A stretch of DNA of 64,000 nt from Pantoea vagans (GTDB lineage: Bacteria; Pseudomonadota; Gammaproteobacteria; Enterobacterales; Enterobacteriaceae), in assembly GCF_004792415.1 (NCBI RefSeq), contig NZ_CP038853.1:3844001-3908000 (forward strand), given 5' to 3'. Below are positions 39,153 through 56,820 of this stretch, one piece after another. The notes beneath the pieces were generated by a model that saw nothing but the letters and a program-made list of their open reading frames with translations, did no database searches and was not told where the DNA came from. Position 1 is the stretch's first letter; each line of letters starts with the position of its first letter. Both the position numbers and the translations under genes were made by a program.

Positions 39153-40186
39153 GCGATCACCCCGACAGCATTGCACTCACCCTGCGCCTGAATAAAGCGG
39201 ACTTCGGGCTCCAGCCAGACATCAAATTTTTCACCCACCCGGGCGCGCACAGTTTTTGCCAGCGCAACGATATCCTCAGGCGTGGCATGGTCAGCGTTAA
39301 TCAGCACCAGAGCCTGTTGCTGGTGAACGGCGGCGCCGCCGATGCGATACCCTTTCAGCTGACACTGATCGATAAGCCACCCTGCGGCCAGCTTAGTTTC
39401 TCCATCTGGCATCAGATAGTGTGGCATAGCGGGAAATTGGGTGAGCAGTGTGTGACACTGCGCCTCGGTGACGACCGGGTTTTTAAAGAAGCTGCCGACA
39501 TTACCGGTGACTTTCGGATCCGGTAATTTGCTCTGCCGCATCTGGCAAACCGCGTGATAGACATCCCAGGCATTAGCTGTCACCGGATTAAGCGTTTTCA
39601 GATCGCCATAGGTTAATACCGGCTGCCATTGCTTAGGCAGGATCATCCCGACGGCGACGATGACATAGCCTGACTGGTAGCGATGTTTAAAAATGCTGTC
39701 ACGATAGCCAAACTCACAGGCTTCACGATCGAGGCGTTCTGTCTCACCACTGTGCAGATTAAGTACATCCACGTATTCGCAGACAGCTTTTAATTCCACA
39801 CCATAGGCACCAATGTTCTGAATCGGTGCCGAACCCGTCATTCCAGGGATCAATGCCAGGTTTTCCAGGCCAGTGATCCCTTTTTCCAGCGTGCTTTTAA
39901 CCAGTTGATGCCAGTTTTCACCTGCCCCGACATGCAACTTCCAGCACTCAAATTCATCCTGAATTTTGATGCCTTTAATGCGATTCAGCACCACGGTACC
40001 GGCAAAATCCTCCAGGAAGAGGACGTTACTGCCTTCCCCGAGCACAAGGAAAGGTGACTGATTACGCTGGCTATCCTGCCATGCGGCCAGAATGGCGGCT
40101 GGCGTCTCTGCGACGATGCGTTTTTGTGTGTGTACTTCAAGCCCAAGCGTGTTGTCGGCTTTTAAGGAGGGATGCTGGCTGGACAT
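39149..40186 (-). CDS. murB: UDP-N-acetylenolpyruvoylglucosamine reductase
   Basis: FAD-dependent reduction of the enolpyruvyl ether to give UDP-MurNAc in peptidoglycan synthesis. 345 residues against 342 in E. coli. FAD-binding LGEGSNVLF (about 50-58), GAYGVEL, and the catalytic region [12 protein letters not shown], with the proton-donating Ser. The C-terminal [10 protein letters not shown] supplies the conserved Glu. The N-terminal dozen residues differ from E. coli. Directly downstream of the second rRNA operon; overlaps birA by 4 bp. Confidence 0.97.
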   Translation of the reverse strand: MSSQHPSLKADNTLGLEVHTQKRIVAETPAAILAAWQDSQRNQSPFLVLGEGSNVLFLEDFAGTVVLNRIKGIKIQDEFECWKLHVGAGENWHQLVKSTLEKGITGLENLALIPGMTGSAPIQNIGAYGVELKAVCEYVDVLNLHSGETERLDREACEFGYRDSIFKHRYQSGYVIVAVGMILPKQWQPVLTYGDLKTLNPVTANAWDVYHAVCQMRQSKLPDPKVTGNVGSFFKNPVVTEAQCHTLLTQFPAMPHYLMPDGETKLAAGWLIDQCQLKGYRIGGAAVHQQQALVLINADHATPEDIVALAKTVRARVGEKFDVWLEPEVRFIQAQGECNAVGVIA

Positions 40187-40291
40187 TTGACGGCCTTTAC
40201 TGAGTTATCTGGCCGTAGTTTACCGTATCAGAGAGGGGTTCTCAGGCTGTTTTCGGAGATTACGGTGCGGTTTTTCACGATCTGCAGACGT

Positions 40292-40321
40292 AAAAAAGCC
40301 CCGCACTCTCGTGCGGGGCTT
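40292..40321 (-). terminator. Terminator of the second rRNA operon
   Basis: AGCCCCGCAC, loop TCTC, GTGCGGGGCT, with an A-run (40292-40297) giving a T-run on the minus strand; near copy of the terminator at 3480-3509. Confidence 0.92.
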
Positions 40322-40334
40322 CTTCACTTATTTG

Positions 40335-40454
40335 ATGCCTGGCAGTTCCCTACTCTCGCATGGGGAGGCCCCACACTACCATCGGCGCTACGGCGTTTCA
40401 CTTCTGAGTTCGGCATGGGGTCAGGTGGGACCACCGCGCTAAAGCCGCCAGGCA
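40335..40454 (-). rRNA. rrf: 5S ribosomal RNA (second operon)
   Basis: 120 nt with the standard terminal helix; differs from the first copy at two positions. Confidence 0.97.
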
Positions 40455-40544
40455 AATTCTGTCTCCGCGCCGCCACAGGGGGCCGCGCAGAATATCCGGT
40501 ACAAGGCTGAAAATCGTGTCTCTCAAAAACGCCTCTGGCGTTGT

Positions 40545-43452
<2,908 letters not shown>

Positions 43453-43582
43453 TCACAACCCACAGGCGTTTTTCAACGCTGCGAGCTGCAAGCATTTGAG
43501 AGACTCGAACATGTCGCGTTTTTCATTCTTATTACGGAGAATGAAAACGACACGTCGTTTCAATTTTCAGCTTGTTCCGGAT

Positions 43583-43594
43583 TGTTAAAGAGCA
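43583..43594 (-). promoter_or_regulatory. boxA antitermination site in the spacer (second operon)
   Basis: TGCTCTTTAACA on the minus strand between tRNA-Ala and 23S. Confidence 0.8.
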
Positions 43595-43660
43595 TAATAC
43601 TTCGCAGCACACCGTTGCCGGTACGCTCTGAAGTATTCAGAAAAAACAGTTAAAACGGTA

Positions 43661-43736
43661 TGGTGGAGCTAAGCGGGATCGAACCGCTGACCTCCTGCGT
43701 GCAAGGCAGGCGCTCTCCCAGCTGAGCTATAGCCCC
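43661..43736 (-). tRNA. alaT: tRNA-Ala (TGC)
   Basis: 76 nt with encoded CCA, acceptor GGGGCTA / TAGCTCC, anticodon loop CTTGCAC. Second tRNA of the spacer, 142 bp from tRNA-Ile. Confidence 0.97.
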
Positions 43737-43795
43737 ATACAGTTACTGCAGAGACCACTACTACCACTCAACCGAGTACACTTCGTGAGAAATGC

Positions 43796-43878
43796 AATTC
43801 GTGCTCAGGCAAGGCATGTCTTCGCGAAGCATAGTGAACTATGCGAGCCGGAGACATAACGCAGCGTGAGTGCGAATT
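43796..43878 (-). repeat. Long stem-loop in the tRNA-Ile / tRNA-Ala spacer
   Basis: An 83-nt imperfect inverted repeat: arms 43796-43835 and 43838-43878 start and end with AATTCG / CGAATT, share CTCA, ATGTCT and GCATAGT blocks, and close on a 2-nt loop. Its outer end touches the last base of the tRNA-Ile CCA. It accounts for most of the 142-bp gap between the two tRNAs, which is about 42 bp in E. coli. Confidence 0.75.
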
Positions 43879-43955
<77 letters not shown>

Positions 43956-44028
43956 GTAGAGGTTTTTTCTGCTCGTTACTTTTTATCAGACAATCTGTGT
44001 GGACACTGCGCGGGAAGGTATCTTCAGG

Positions 44029-45571
<1,543 letters not shown>

Positions 45572-45725
45572 AAGTTTGATTTGCTTAAACAAGTTAAGCG
45601 GTGCTCATCTGTAAAACGTCATAATGAATTTCATTATGTGTTCACTCGTGAGGCTTTGATATTTTGTTGCGTCCTGAGACGCTGATATCAATCCTGCGAG
45701 TGCCCACACAGATTGTCTGATAAAT

Positions 45726-45737
45726 TGTTAAAGAGCA
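45726..45737 (-). promoter_or_regulatory. boxA antitermination site in the leader (second operon)
   Basis: TGCTCTTTAACA on the minus strand between P2 and the 16S gene. Confidence 0.8.
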
Positions 45738-45776
45738 GTGCGAACAGTGCGTTAGCGTCCTGTCGCGAGGTGGCGT

Positions 45777-45804
45777 ATATTACGCTTTCCTCCTGCAGAG
45801 TCAA
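45777..45804 (-). promoter_or_regulatory. rRNA promoter P2 (second operon)
   Basis: On the minus strand: -35 TTGACT (45799-45804), 16-bp spacer, -10 TAATAT (45777-45782); same as the P2 of the first operon. Confidence 0.85.
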
Positions 45805-45895
45805 CCTCTTTCTCAGAAGTTTTTCTCCGGCGGCGCAGTCTCCTGTGCCTCCCGACCCGTTTCCCGTTGCCGGTGTTCCGTGTCGATGGAGGCGC

Positions 45896-45923
45896 ATTAT
45901 AGGGAGTTCGCGCGGGCTGACAA
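45896..45923 (-). promoter_or_regulatory. rRNA promoter P1 (second operon)
   Basis: On the minus strand: -35 TTGTCA (45918-45923), 16-bp spacer, -10 TATAAT (45896-45901), GCGC discriminator. AT-rich sequence from 45924 to about 45965 is a likely UP element. The homology to the first operon ends near 45915, just upstream of P1. Confidence 0.9.
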
Positions 45924-45981
45924 GTGTTTATTACGAAAAGATTATCGTTCGCAGTAATTTTCATCAAATCGCGCTAATTCG

Positions 45982-46515
45982 CTACGATTTGCCTGGTAAC
46001 TGTGCAAAATCATTGGCAAAAGTGCGAACCTGCTGCCAGTCCGTGTATTCCACTTCTTTCGTTGAATCTGTCTCGCCACCGGTCATACGCATAATCAGCT
46101 GTATCATGACGCGATCGAACCAGCGATAGCGCGGATAATAAAGTGCGCCCGCGAACACGGCACAGCAATTGGGTTGCCACGGAGAGTTAGCCAGAAACTT
46201 TTGCGTATAGGCGTTAGTTTCAGGCGAACGCTTCTCCGGTTTCCGCGCCGTCAGGTTCACCGAAAAGAAACCGCTGGTACGCTGCTGCAATTCCCTGAGG
46301 TGCTGCTTAACGAACTTATCGACGACCGGCTGGAAATGGCCGTAGCGGATCGAGGCGCCAATCAGCACGCGATCATACTGCGCCCAGTCAGGCAGAGCGA
46401 CATCCTGAATGTCCAGCACATCACATGGCTGCTGCTGACGGATCACCTCAGCAATAGAAGAGGCAATCTTCTTTGTTTGTCCGTCGCGAGTGGAATAGAG
46501 AATCAGCGCTTTCAT
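45982..46515 (-). CDS. hemG: Menaquinone-dependent protoporphyrinogen IX dehydrogenase
   Basis: Oxidises protoporphyrinogen IX to protoporphyrin IX, passing electrons to quinones; FMN protein at the membrane. The start MKALILYSTRDGQTKKIAS gives 177 residues, near the E. coli 181; a 35-codon open extension runs back into trkH and is rejected. Flavodoxin-type FMN phosphate loop YSTRDGQT (about 7-14), IGASIRYGHF (about 57-66) and the long-chain insert YYPRYRWFDRVMIQLIM. It lies 17 bp after trkH and directly upstream of an rRNA operon, as next to E. coli rrnA. Confidence 0.95.
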   Translation of the reverse strand: MKALILYSTRDGQTKKIASSIAEVIRQQQPCDVLDIQDVALPDWAQYDRVLIGASIRYGHFQPVVDKFVKQHLRELQQRTSGFFSVNLTARKPEKRSPETNAYTQKFLANSPWQPNCCAVFAGALYYPRYRWFDRVMIQLIMRMTGGETDSTKEVEYTDWQQVRTFANDFAQLPGKS

Positions 46516-46532
46516 GTCAGCATCCTTATTAA

Positions 46533-47984
46533 TTATTCGCGCCAGAAAGTAGGCGTGAACAGCACCAGCAAGGTAAATACCTCGAGACGCCCGAACAGCA
46601 TGGTAGAAATAAGAATCCATTTCGCCACGTCATTCATTGAAGTGAAGTTATCGGCCACAACCCCTAAACCCGGCCCGAGGTTGTTGAGCGTCGCGGCAAC
46701 CGCAGCAAAAGCCGAGAAGTCATCGACACCGGTGGCGATGATTGCCAGCATGCTAACCAGGAACACCAGTGCATAGGCCGAGAAGAATCCCCAGACGGCT
46801 TCAAGGATACGTTCCGGAAGCGCCCGATTACCCAGCTTAATGGTGTAGACCGCATTCGGGTGAACCAGACGCTTAAGCTCACGGTTACCCTGCTTGCATA
46901 ACAGCAGGATGCGAATCACCTTCAGGCCACCGCCGGTTGAACCGGCACAGCCGCCAATAAAGGCGGAGCACAACAGAAGCACCGGCAGGAACAATGGCCA
47001 GCGTGCGATGCTGTCGGTCGTGAATCCCGCCGTCGTCGCCATGGAAACCACCTGGAAAAAGGCCTGATTCAGCGTCTGCCAGCCGCTGGCATAGACATTG
47101 TGGAACCAGAGCACCAGCGTGCAGATCAACACCAGCGTCAGCTGAACGCCAATGAACATGCGGAATTCCGGGTCGCGCCAGTACACGCGCAAATTACGTC
47201 CGCTTAACATGGCAAAGTGCAGGCCGTAATTACAGCCTGAGATCAGCAGAAACACCGCCACGATGGTATTGATGGTACCACTATGAAAATAGCCGATGCT
47301 GGCATCGTGAGTAGAAAAGCCGCCAATGGCGATGGTTGAGAAGCTGTGACCGATAGCATCAAACGCCGGCATGCCCGCCAGCCACAGCGCCAGTGCACAG
47401 GCCACCGTCAGCAGGACGTAGATCAGCCAGAGTGTCTTGGCTGTCTCGGCGATTCGTGGCCGCATCTTGTTATCTTTTAACGGACCCGGCATTTCAGCGC
47501 GATAGAGCTGCATGCCCCCGACGCCCAGAATCGGCAGTATCGCCACCGCTAACACGATGATCCCCATACCGCCCAGCCACTGGAGCATCTGCCGATAGAA
47601 GAGGATCGCCTTAGGCAGAGAATCCAGCCCCACCAGCGTGGTGGCACCCGTCGTCGTCAGGCCCGAGAACGATTCAAAGAATGCATCCGTCACCGAAAGA
47701 TGCGGCTGCTCGGCAAAGATAAAGGGCATGGCCCCTACGCTGCCCAGCACCGTCCAGAACAGGACGACGATCAGGAACCCTTCGCGCGGTTTGAGTTCGG
47801 TTTTCTTTTTACGATTCGGCCACCACAGCAGCGAGCCAATCACCAGCGCCATCATAAAGGTCTGGCTAAACGCCCGCCCCGCCCCATCGCGATAAATGAG
47901 GGCGACCAGACCGGGCAAAATCATCGTCACTGAAAAGAGGATCACCAGCAGACCGACTATGCGGGTAATGGCGCGAAAGTGCAT
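46533..47984 (-). CDS. trkH: Trk potassium uptake channel subunit TrkH
   Basis: Inner-membrane ion-conducting subunit that works with the NAD-binding TrkA. 483 residues as in E. coli, with about ten hydrophobic segments arranged as four membrane-pore-membrane repeats. The filter glycines are visible in SGLTTTGATT (about 107-116), STIAIGGFST, VSMATTAGFTTD and the last repeat AAVAATLNNLGPGLG. Cluster with hemG downstream and yigZ-pepQ upstream, the usual order; 32-bp gap to yigZ. Confidence 0.97.
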   Translation of the reverse strand: MHFRAITRIVGLLVILFSVTMILPGLVALIYRDGAGRAFSQTFMMALVIGSLLWWPNRKKKTELKPREGFLIVVLFWTVLGSVGAMPFIFAEQPHLSVTDAFFESFSGLTTTGATTLVGLDSLPKAILFYRQMLQWLGGMGIIVLAVAILPILGVGGMQLYRAEMPGPLKDNKMRPRIAETAKTLWLIYVLLTVACALALWLAGMPAFDAIGHSFSTIAIGGFSTHDASIGYFHSGTINTIVAVFLLISGCNYGLHFAMLSGRNLRVYWRDPEFRMFIGVQLTLVLICTLVLWFHNVYASGWQTLNQAFFQVVSMATTAGFTTDSIARWPLFLPVLLLCSAFIGGCAGSTGGGLKVIRILLLCKQGNRELKRLVHPNAVYTIKLGNRALPERILEAVWGFFSAYALVFLVSMLAIIATGVDDFSAFAAVAATLNNLGPGLGVVADNFTSMNDVAKWILISTMLFGRLEVFTLLVLFTPTFWRE

Positions 47985-48016
47985 TCAGCCGTTCCTTTAA
48001 ATAATAGAGATGAACA

Positions 48017-48634
48017 TCAGGGTGTGAGCGGGATCAGCGATAACGCGCCCCGACTAAAGTCTGACAGATTTTTTTTGAATCCGTCGATTTGTCCGTAAGG
48101 TACAGCCAGCGTCAATGCAATGCGATCCTGAAACTGACTGTCGGTCACCCTACCGTCGAAACGCTGAACCAGCCGTTCAATATCGCTGAGCTGTGGATAG
48201 TCGCATTGCAAGGTGAACAGCTTCATCGGTACTTTGCGCTGCCGTGGCAGCAGCTTAAGTCCCTGCTGGACCCCACCGCCATAGGCTTTTACTAAGCCGC
48301 CGGTTCCCAGCATGATGCCGCCGTAATAACGCACGACGACGGCGGTAATCTCGCCAATATCTGCGCCCATCAGCTGCGCAAGCATCGGTTTGCCGGCCGT
48401 GCCCGAGGGTTCCCCATCATCAGAGAAGCCAAGCTGCTGGGAATCATTCGGTGCGCCCGCGACCCACGCCCAGCAGTGATGCCGGGCAGCGGGATGCTCG
48501 CTTTTCACCTGCTGGACAAATGCCCGCGCCGCCTCAGCGCCTTCGGTGTGTGCCAGTAGCGTAATGAAGCGACTCTTTTTGATCGTCTCCTCACTACTGC
48601 TGACTGGCACAGCCGGAATATCAAAAGCGTCCAT
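48017..48634 (-). CDS. yigZ: IMPACT-family protein YigZ
   Basis: 205 residues. The N-terminal IMPACT domain has the conserved KKSRFITLLAHTEG, HCWAWVAG, FSDDGEPSGTAGKPML and VVVRYYGGIMLGTGGLVKAY; a C-terminal EF-G domain V-like part follows from about 135. The E. coli protein binds nucleic acid by structure, but its role is not settled; the eukaryotic relative regulates Gcn2. Its start overlaps the pepQ stop codon by one base. Confidence 0.93.
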   Translation of the reverse strand: MDAFDIPAVPVSSSEETIKKSRFITLLAHTEGAEAARAFVQQVKSEHPAARHHCWAWVAGAPNDSQQLGFSDDGEPSGTAGKPMLAQLMGADIGEITAVVVRYYGGIMLGTGGLVKAYGGGVQQGLKLLPRQRKVPMKLFTLQCDYPQLSDIERLVQRFDGRVTDSQFQDRIALTLAVPYGQIDGFKKNLSDFSRGALSLIPLTP

Positions 48635-49965
48635 CAGGCCAGATGCAGATCGCGGGTCATATTCTCAACGCGATGCGCATGGATCACCACGTTGTCCTCG
48701 ATACGAATCCCGCCATAAGGCCGAAGCGCATCGATAGCCTGCCAGTTAAAGTGCTGACTGAAACGGCCTGCACGCAGCGGTGCCAGTAATGAGTCAATAA
48801 TATAGAAGCCCGGCTCGATGGTTAAGACCATGCCCGGTTGCAGCACGCGGGTGCAGCGAAGATAAGGATATTGCGCGGGCGCGGCCAGATGGGTGCCCTG
48901 ATCATCCTGCATAAAGCCAGCCACGTCATGCACCTGCAGACCCAGCGGATGTCCCAGACCATGTGGCATAAACGGACCGGTCAGATCTTCAGCCACCAGC
49001 GCTTCTTCGCTAATCCCCTGCACCAGCTCAAACTTCAGCAACATCTTCGCAATACGCTGGTGCATCTGAAGATGATAATCGGTGTAGCGCACGCCCGCTT
49101 TCAGCGTAGCGATCAGCGCCAGCTCTTCCGCATTCATCGCCTCAACCATTCTGGCATAGAGCGAACTGCTCTGCGCCGCATAGCTGCGGGTTAAATCGGC
49201 GGCATAGCCAAGATACTCAGCACCGGCATCAATCAAAAAGCTGTGGCGTTTCGCCGGTGGCTGATGATCCAGCCGGGTGTAGTGCAGCACCGCAGCGTGT
49301 TCATTAAGCGCGATGATATTGCCGTAAGGCACATCAGTATCGCGATGCCCGGTTGCGGTCAGATAGGCCTGGTTGATATCGAACTCGCTTAAGCCTGCAG
49401 AGAATGCCTCTTTCGCTGCGCGATGACCCGCAACCGCCAGTTTCTGCGCCTGGCGCAGGCAGGCAAGTTCATAATCTGTTTTGATGCTGCGATGGAAATG
49501 CAGGAAGTCGATCACCGCTTTCGGATTGATATTGCCGGAAGTGATACCGAGCTGAGCCGCACGTGCGTTAACCGGGCCGATATAGGCGACGTTATCGCGC
49601 TGTGCAGGCAGCAGTTGCGCAATCTCATCGGCATTTTTCAGGCCGATAACCTCAACATCCCCGGTCCAGAAGCTATCCGGCAGCGGTTCAACGTTGTGCC
49701 AGTAATCTACCGGAGAGTAGAACCACAGTTTCGGTTTGTTCACCCCGTCAATCCAAAGCCAGCAGTTGGGGACCTGCGTTACCGGCACCCAAGCCTTGAA
49801 CTGCGGATTCACCTTAAACGGATAGGTGTGGTCATCCAGAAACACCGTCAACAATTCACCGGAATGGATCAACATCGCATCCAGTTTATTGCGTGCCAGC
49901 ACCTGCTGCGCCCGTTGTTGCAACGTGGCGATATGCGCGTGATACAAGGTCTTCAGTGAATCCAT
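48634..49965 (-). CDS. pepQ: Xaa-Pro dipeptidase
   Basis: Cleaves X-Pro dipeptides. The start [18 protein letters not shown] gives 443 residues, the E. coli length; 14 upstream codons are excluded. The pita-bread M24 fold with two metals is shown by [15 protein letters not shown] (two Asp ligands near 246 and 257), [13 protein letters not shown] (His near 339), EPGFY (Glu near 384) and GGIRIED (Glu near 423). Divergent from fadB across a 187-bp space that contains the FadR operator. Confidence 0.97.
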   Translation of the reverse strand: MDSLKTLYHAHIATLQQRAQQVLARNKLDAMLIHSGELLTVFLDDHTYPFKVNPQFKAWVPVTQVPNCWLWIDGVNKPKLWFYSPVDYWHNVEPLPDSFWTGDVEVIGLKNADEIAQLLPAQRDNVAYIGPVNARAAQLGITSGNINPKAVIDFLHFHRSIKTDYELACLRQAQKLAVAGHRAAKEAFSAGLSEFDINQAYLTATGHRDTDVPYGNIIALNEHAAVLHYTRLDHQPPAKRHSFLIDAGAEYLGYAADLTRSYAAQSSSLYARMVEAMNAEELALIATLKAGVRYTDYHLQMHQRIAKMLLKFELVQGISEEALVAEDLTGPFMPHGLGHPLGLQVHDVAGFMQDDQGTHLAAPAQYPYLRCTRVLQPGMVLTIEPGFYIIDSLLAPLRAGRFSQHFNWQAIDALRPYGGIRIEDNVVIHAHRVENMTRDLHLA

Positions 49966-50108
49966 TGACGTCTCTCCAGTGTCGCGAAATGGCCGCAAGT
50001 TTAGCATACCCCTTGTGCAGATGCCGAAGTCGGCGCAGCTGTGATCTTGTTAGCAAATAAGCAAAGAGCAGTTTGCAAATAATTAACATCGCTCCCACAC
50101 TCACGATC

Positions 50109-50125
50109 ATCTGGTATGACCAGAT
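50109..50125. promoter_or_regulatory. FadR operator of fadBA
   Basis: ATCTGGTATGACCAGAT is a near-perfect 17-bp palindrome (ATCTGGT-N3-ACCAGAT) and matches the E. coli fadBA FadR site except for one central base. It lies 28-44 bp upstream of the fadB start. FadR represses fad genes until long-chain acyl-CoA releases it. Confidence 0.93.
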
Positions 50126-50152
50126 CACCTTTCGCGGTTTCAGGAGACGCAC

Positions 50153-53510
<3,358 letters not shown>

Positions 53511-53537
53511 TACGTTGAGTTTTATTTTGTCAGATTT

Positions 53538-53563
53538 ACCCGCCGTTGATCGGCGGGTTTTTT
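53538..53563 (+). terminator. Terminator of fadBA
   Basis: CCCGCCG (53539-53545), loop TTGAT, CGGCGGG (53551-53557), then six T. Confidence 0.92.
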
Positions 53564-53580
53564 CTGTCTGCTACCAGGAA

Positions 53581-54282
53581 TCAGATAAAGGCAAACGCAT
53601 CGCCATACATCTGTGATTCCACTGCGCCACGCTCGGCACAGAAACGGTCGCGGGCAATCTTCGCCATCTCAAAACGTCCGGCGATGTAGATCTCATGCTC
53701 ACTCAGCGTGCTGAAGTCCTGCATCACTGCGGTCAGCACCGTACCAGAACGGCCCTGCCAGCCTGCTTCGGGCTGCTCGACCACCGGGATCACCTTCAGG
53801 TTCGGGTGCTTCACGGCCAGCGCATCCAGCTCATCCATATCGTACAGATGCTTAAGCTCACGTCCGCCCCAGTAAATGGCGATATCGCGCTCTGGCTGTT
53901 CCGCCAGTGCGGTAAGCAGAATCGAACGGGCATAGGAGAAACCGGTGCCGCCTGCAATCAGGATCAGCGGTTTGGTGCTCTCTTCACGCAGCCAGGCATC
54001 GCCGTGCGGCATATCAACCGTGATCTGGCGATCGTTACGGATGCGGTCCATTACGGCCATGGCATAGAGGTTCAGATCGGACGCGCCGATATGCAGCTCG
54101 ATAATATCTTTTTCCATCGGCGTTGAGGCCAGCGAGAACGGACGCTTGTCGCGCTCATCCATCACTACCATCAGATACTGTCCCGCGCGAAAACTGAATT
54201 CCGCTTCAGGGATCAGGCGAACGCGATAGACCGTGTCGGTAATCGCCTCAACCGAAGTTACTTTACAGCTTAACGTTGTCAT
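53581..54282 (-). CDS. fre: NAD(P)H-flavin reductase
   Basis: Reduces free riboflavin, FMN or FAD with NAD(P)H; the reduced flavin can release iron and reactivate ribonucleotide reductase. The start [14 protein letters not shown] gives 233 residues, the E. coli length; a 15-codon extension is excluded because AGGGAAC sits before the internal ATG. Ferredoxin-reductase fold: flavin site [20 protein letters not shown] (about 31-50) and NAD site [15 protein letters not shown] (about 106-120). Downstream of ubiD with a 41-bp gap. Confidence 0.96.
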   Translation of the reverse strand: MTTLSCKVTSVEAITDTVYRVRLIPEAEFSFRAGQYLMVVMDERDKRPFSLASTPMEKDIIELHIGASDLNLYAMAVMDRIRNDRQITVDMPHGDAWLREESTKPLILIAGGTGFSYARSILLTALAEQPERDIAIYWGGRELKHLYDMDELDALAVKHPNLKVIPVVEQPEAGWQGRSGTVLTAVMQDFSTLSEHEIYIAGRFEMAKIARDRFCAERGAVESQMYGDAFAFI

Positions 54283-54323
54283 GCGTTCCCTCTGTCGGGT
54301 CGTCTTTATGGTTGTGCTCGCCA

Positions 54324-55808
54324 TCAACGCTGTGGCGGCTGATCAAAAATACCTAGCTCATCCCAGATAGCATCAATGCGCGCGGTGACCGCCGGATCTT
54401 TAACGATGGGTGTGCCCCATTCACGCTGCGTTTCACCTGGCCACTTATTGGTCGCATCCATCCCCATTTTCGACCCCAGCCCGGAAACGGGCGAGGCGAA
54501 ATCGAGATAATCAATCGGGGTATTTTCCACTAATACCGTATCGCGGGCCGGATCCATACGGGTGGTAATGGCCCAGATCACGTCGTTCCAGTCACGCGCA
54601 TTAACATCATCGTCACACACAATAACAAATTTGGTGTACATGAACTGCCGTAAAAACGACCAGACGCCAAACATGACACGTTTCGCATGCCCGGCGTACT
54701 GCTTTTTAATCGTTACGACCGCCAGCCGGTATGAGCAACCTTCCGGTGGCAGATAGAAGTCCACAATCTCCGGGAACTGCTTCACCAGGATTGGCACCAG
54801 CACTTCATTCAGCGCCACACCTAACACCGCAGGTTCATCCGGCGGACGGCCGGTGTAGGTGGAGTGATAGATAGGCTTATGGCGCTGCGTAATATGTGTC
54901 ACGGTAAACACCGGGAAGCTATCTACTTCATTGTAGTAGCCGGTGTGATCGCCGTAAGGTCCTTCTGGCGCCATATCGCCCGCTTCGATATAGCCTTCCA
55001 GCACGATTTCCGCACTGGCCGGCACTTCGAGATCGTTCGACAGGCACTTCACCACTTCGGTTTTATTGCCGCGCAGCAACCCGGCAAACGCATATTCTGA
55101 CAGCGTATCAGGCACCGGCGTGACGGCACCGAGAATGGTGGCGGGATCGGCACCCAGCGCTACCGAGACCGGAAAACGCTCACCCGGATGCGCTTTCGTC
55201 CACTCCAGATAATCGAGCGCGCCGCCACGGTGCGACAGCCAGCGCATAATCAGACGGTTTTTGCCGATCACCTGCTGTCGATAAATGCCAAGATTCTGCC
55301 GCTCTTTATGCGGGCCGCGCGTGACGGTCAATCCCCAGGTAATCAGCGGTGCCGCATCGCCAGGCCAGCACTTCATCACCGGAATACGCGTCAGATCGAC
55401 TTCATCGCCGCTGAACACCTCTTCCTGACAGGGTGCATTGCGCAGACGTTTGGTCGGCATGTTCAGGACCTGCTTAAACTGCGGCATCTTATCGAACAGA
55501 TCGCGGAAGCCTTTTGGCGGCTCCGGCTCTTTCAGGAAGGCCAGCAGTTTACCCACTTCACGCAGTGCGCTGACTTCCTCCTGGCCCATGCCCATGGCCA
55601 CGCGCTTTGGCGTGCCGAACAGATTGCACAGCACCGGCATGTCGTACCCTTTCGGGTTTTCAAACAGCAGAGCAGGGCCACCGGCACGCAGGGTGCGGTC
55701 GGCAATTTCGGTCATTTCCAGTTCAGGATCGATCGACTGGGTAATGCGCTTTAGCTCACCGCGCTGTTCGAGCAGCGCGAGAAAGTCTCTTAAATCGTGA
55801 TATTTCAT
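54324..55808 (-). CDS. ubiD: 4-hydroxy-3-polyprenylbenzoate decarboxylase
   Basis: Decarboxylates the polyprenylated 4-hydroxybenzoate in ubiquinone synthesis, using the prenylated flavin made by UbiX. 494 residues against 497 in E. coli. Conserved regions include [19 protein letters not shown] (about 171-189), [16 protein letters not shown] with the catalytic Glu (about 278-293), and [16 protein letters not shown]. Monocistronic or with fre downstream; the ubiquinone genes ubiB, ubiJ and ubiE lie 4-8 kb away. Confidence 0.97.
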   Translation of the reverse strand: MKYHDLRDFLALLEQRGELKRITQSIDPELEMTEIADRTLRAGGPALLFENPKGYDMPVLCNLFGTPKRVAMGMGQEEVSALREVGKLLAFLKEPEPPKGFRDLFDKMPQFKQVLNMPTKRLRNAPCQEEVFSGDEVDLTRIPVMKCWPGDAAPLITWGLTVTRGPHKERQNLGIYRQQVIGKNRLIMRWLSHRGGALDYLEWTKAHPGERFPVSVALGADPATILGAVTPVPDTLSEYAFAGLLRGNKTEVVKCLSNDLEVPASAEIVLEGYIEAGDMAPEGPYGDHTGYYNEVDSFPVFTVTHITQRHKPIYHSTYTGRPPDEPAVLGVALNEVLVPILVKQFPEIVDFYLPPEGCSYRLAVVTIKKQYAGHAKRVMFGVWSFLRQFMYTKFVIVCDDDVNARDWNDVIWAITTRMDPARDTVLVENTPIDYLDFASPVSGLGSKMGMDATNKWPGETQREWGTPIVKDPAVTARIDAIWDELGIFDQPPQR

Positions 55809-55888
55809 GCGGCTTTAGCTTTCCGGCCAGAGTGAGTCGGCCATTATAGGTCTGATTACACGGAGTTGCTGAGGTTTATACGGCCGCC

Positions 55889-56614
55889 TCATACGCACTG
55901 AAAGGGAACCAGCGGTTGTAACGCACGGGCATCGTGATACCCCTGAATCGGCTCGCCGTGGCGAAACAGTTTAAAATCTTCGTTACGCACGCTGTGATAA
56001 CGCAGCTGGTTGTCATGCAGGTGCAGAAAACTGCCTTCACGCAGCGCAATGACCGACTCAGCAGGGTTAACGGCACAGAACTCCGCCAGACGTTCATCAC
56101 GGGTTTCGCCCATATGGCCGCTGACGCTGGCATCCAGATAGTGGGGATTGATCTGCACCGGAAAGAGGCCTAGCGCAGGTAACACCACGCTGCTGCGTAC
56201 CGGCATATCGTTAGTGGTACGGATTGAGGGCGTTGCCACGTTGCAGCCTGCGCTCCAGCCGACATAGGGTACCTGCCGCTCCCGCACCGCGCGCTGAATC
56301 GCTCCGATCAGACCCTGTTCATGCAGCATCTGATTCAGAAACCAGGTGTTGCCACCGCTGACTAAAATCAGCTCTGCCTGGGCAATCGCGTCAGCTGGCG
56401 AAGCGAATGCCTGGACCCGCTCCACCTGAATTCCGAGAGAAGCACTGAGCTCGGCAGCACGTTGCTGCTGGTCGCCACGAATAATTGCGTAGGGGATCAG
56501 TACCGCCGACCGGATAGCGCGTCGGGCGATCATGGCGTGCAGCTGTGGCTGCGCATAGCCCAGTAGCGGCGCATCATCCGCCAGCTTGCCATTGCTCAAC
56601 AGAAAGAGTTCCAT
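55889..56614 (-). CDS. pepE: Dipeptidase E (alpha-aspartyl dipeptidase)
   Basis: S51-family serine peptidase that cleaves Asp-X dipeptides. 241 residues, about 12 more than E. coli, the extra at the C-terminus. The nucleophile elbow is GWSAGCNVA (Ser near 120), with SGGNTWFLNQM before it and NPHYLDA carrying the active-site His near 157. The Asp-specific Arg region is in SIRTTNDMPV. In E. coli pepE is elsewhere; here it stands between ubiD and rfaH. The 206-bp gap to rfaH should hold divergent promoters. Confidence 0.93.
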   Translation of the reverse strand: MELFLLSNGKLADDAPLLGYAQPQLHAMIARRAIRSAVLIPYAIIRGDQQQRAAELSASLGIQVERVQAFASPADAIAQAELILVSGGNTWFLNQMLHEQGLIGAIQRAVRERQVPYVGWSAGCNVATPSIRTTNDMPVRSSVVLPALGLFPVQINPHYLDASVSGHMGETRDERLAEFCAVNPAESVIALREGSFLHLHDNQLRYHSVRNEDFKLFRHGEPIQGYHDARALQPLVPFQCV

Positions 56615-56820
56615 CAGAGGATCCTTGTGCAGATGTGATGGTCATCGAGTCTGATACAGAGCAATAGCTGACGTCAATTACCCATCAATGCTTTTACTGC
56701 CATCCGGCATGTTAGGAAAAGTCTCAGTTTATTTTCGCTGCAGGACGCTTTACCCTGCCCCTGCGCTATAACTCTGGCAGCAGGTTTGCTATTCTTAGCG
56801 TCCATTCAATGGGAGCAGTT

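Noticed and set aside
46516..46620. 35-codon N-terminal extension of hemG overlapping trkH
   Set aside because: The flavodoxin fold begins at MKALILYSTRDG; the extension reads through the trkH 3' end.
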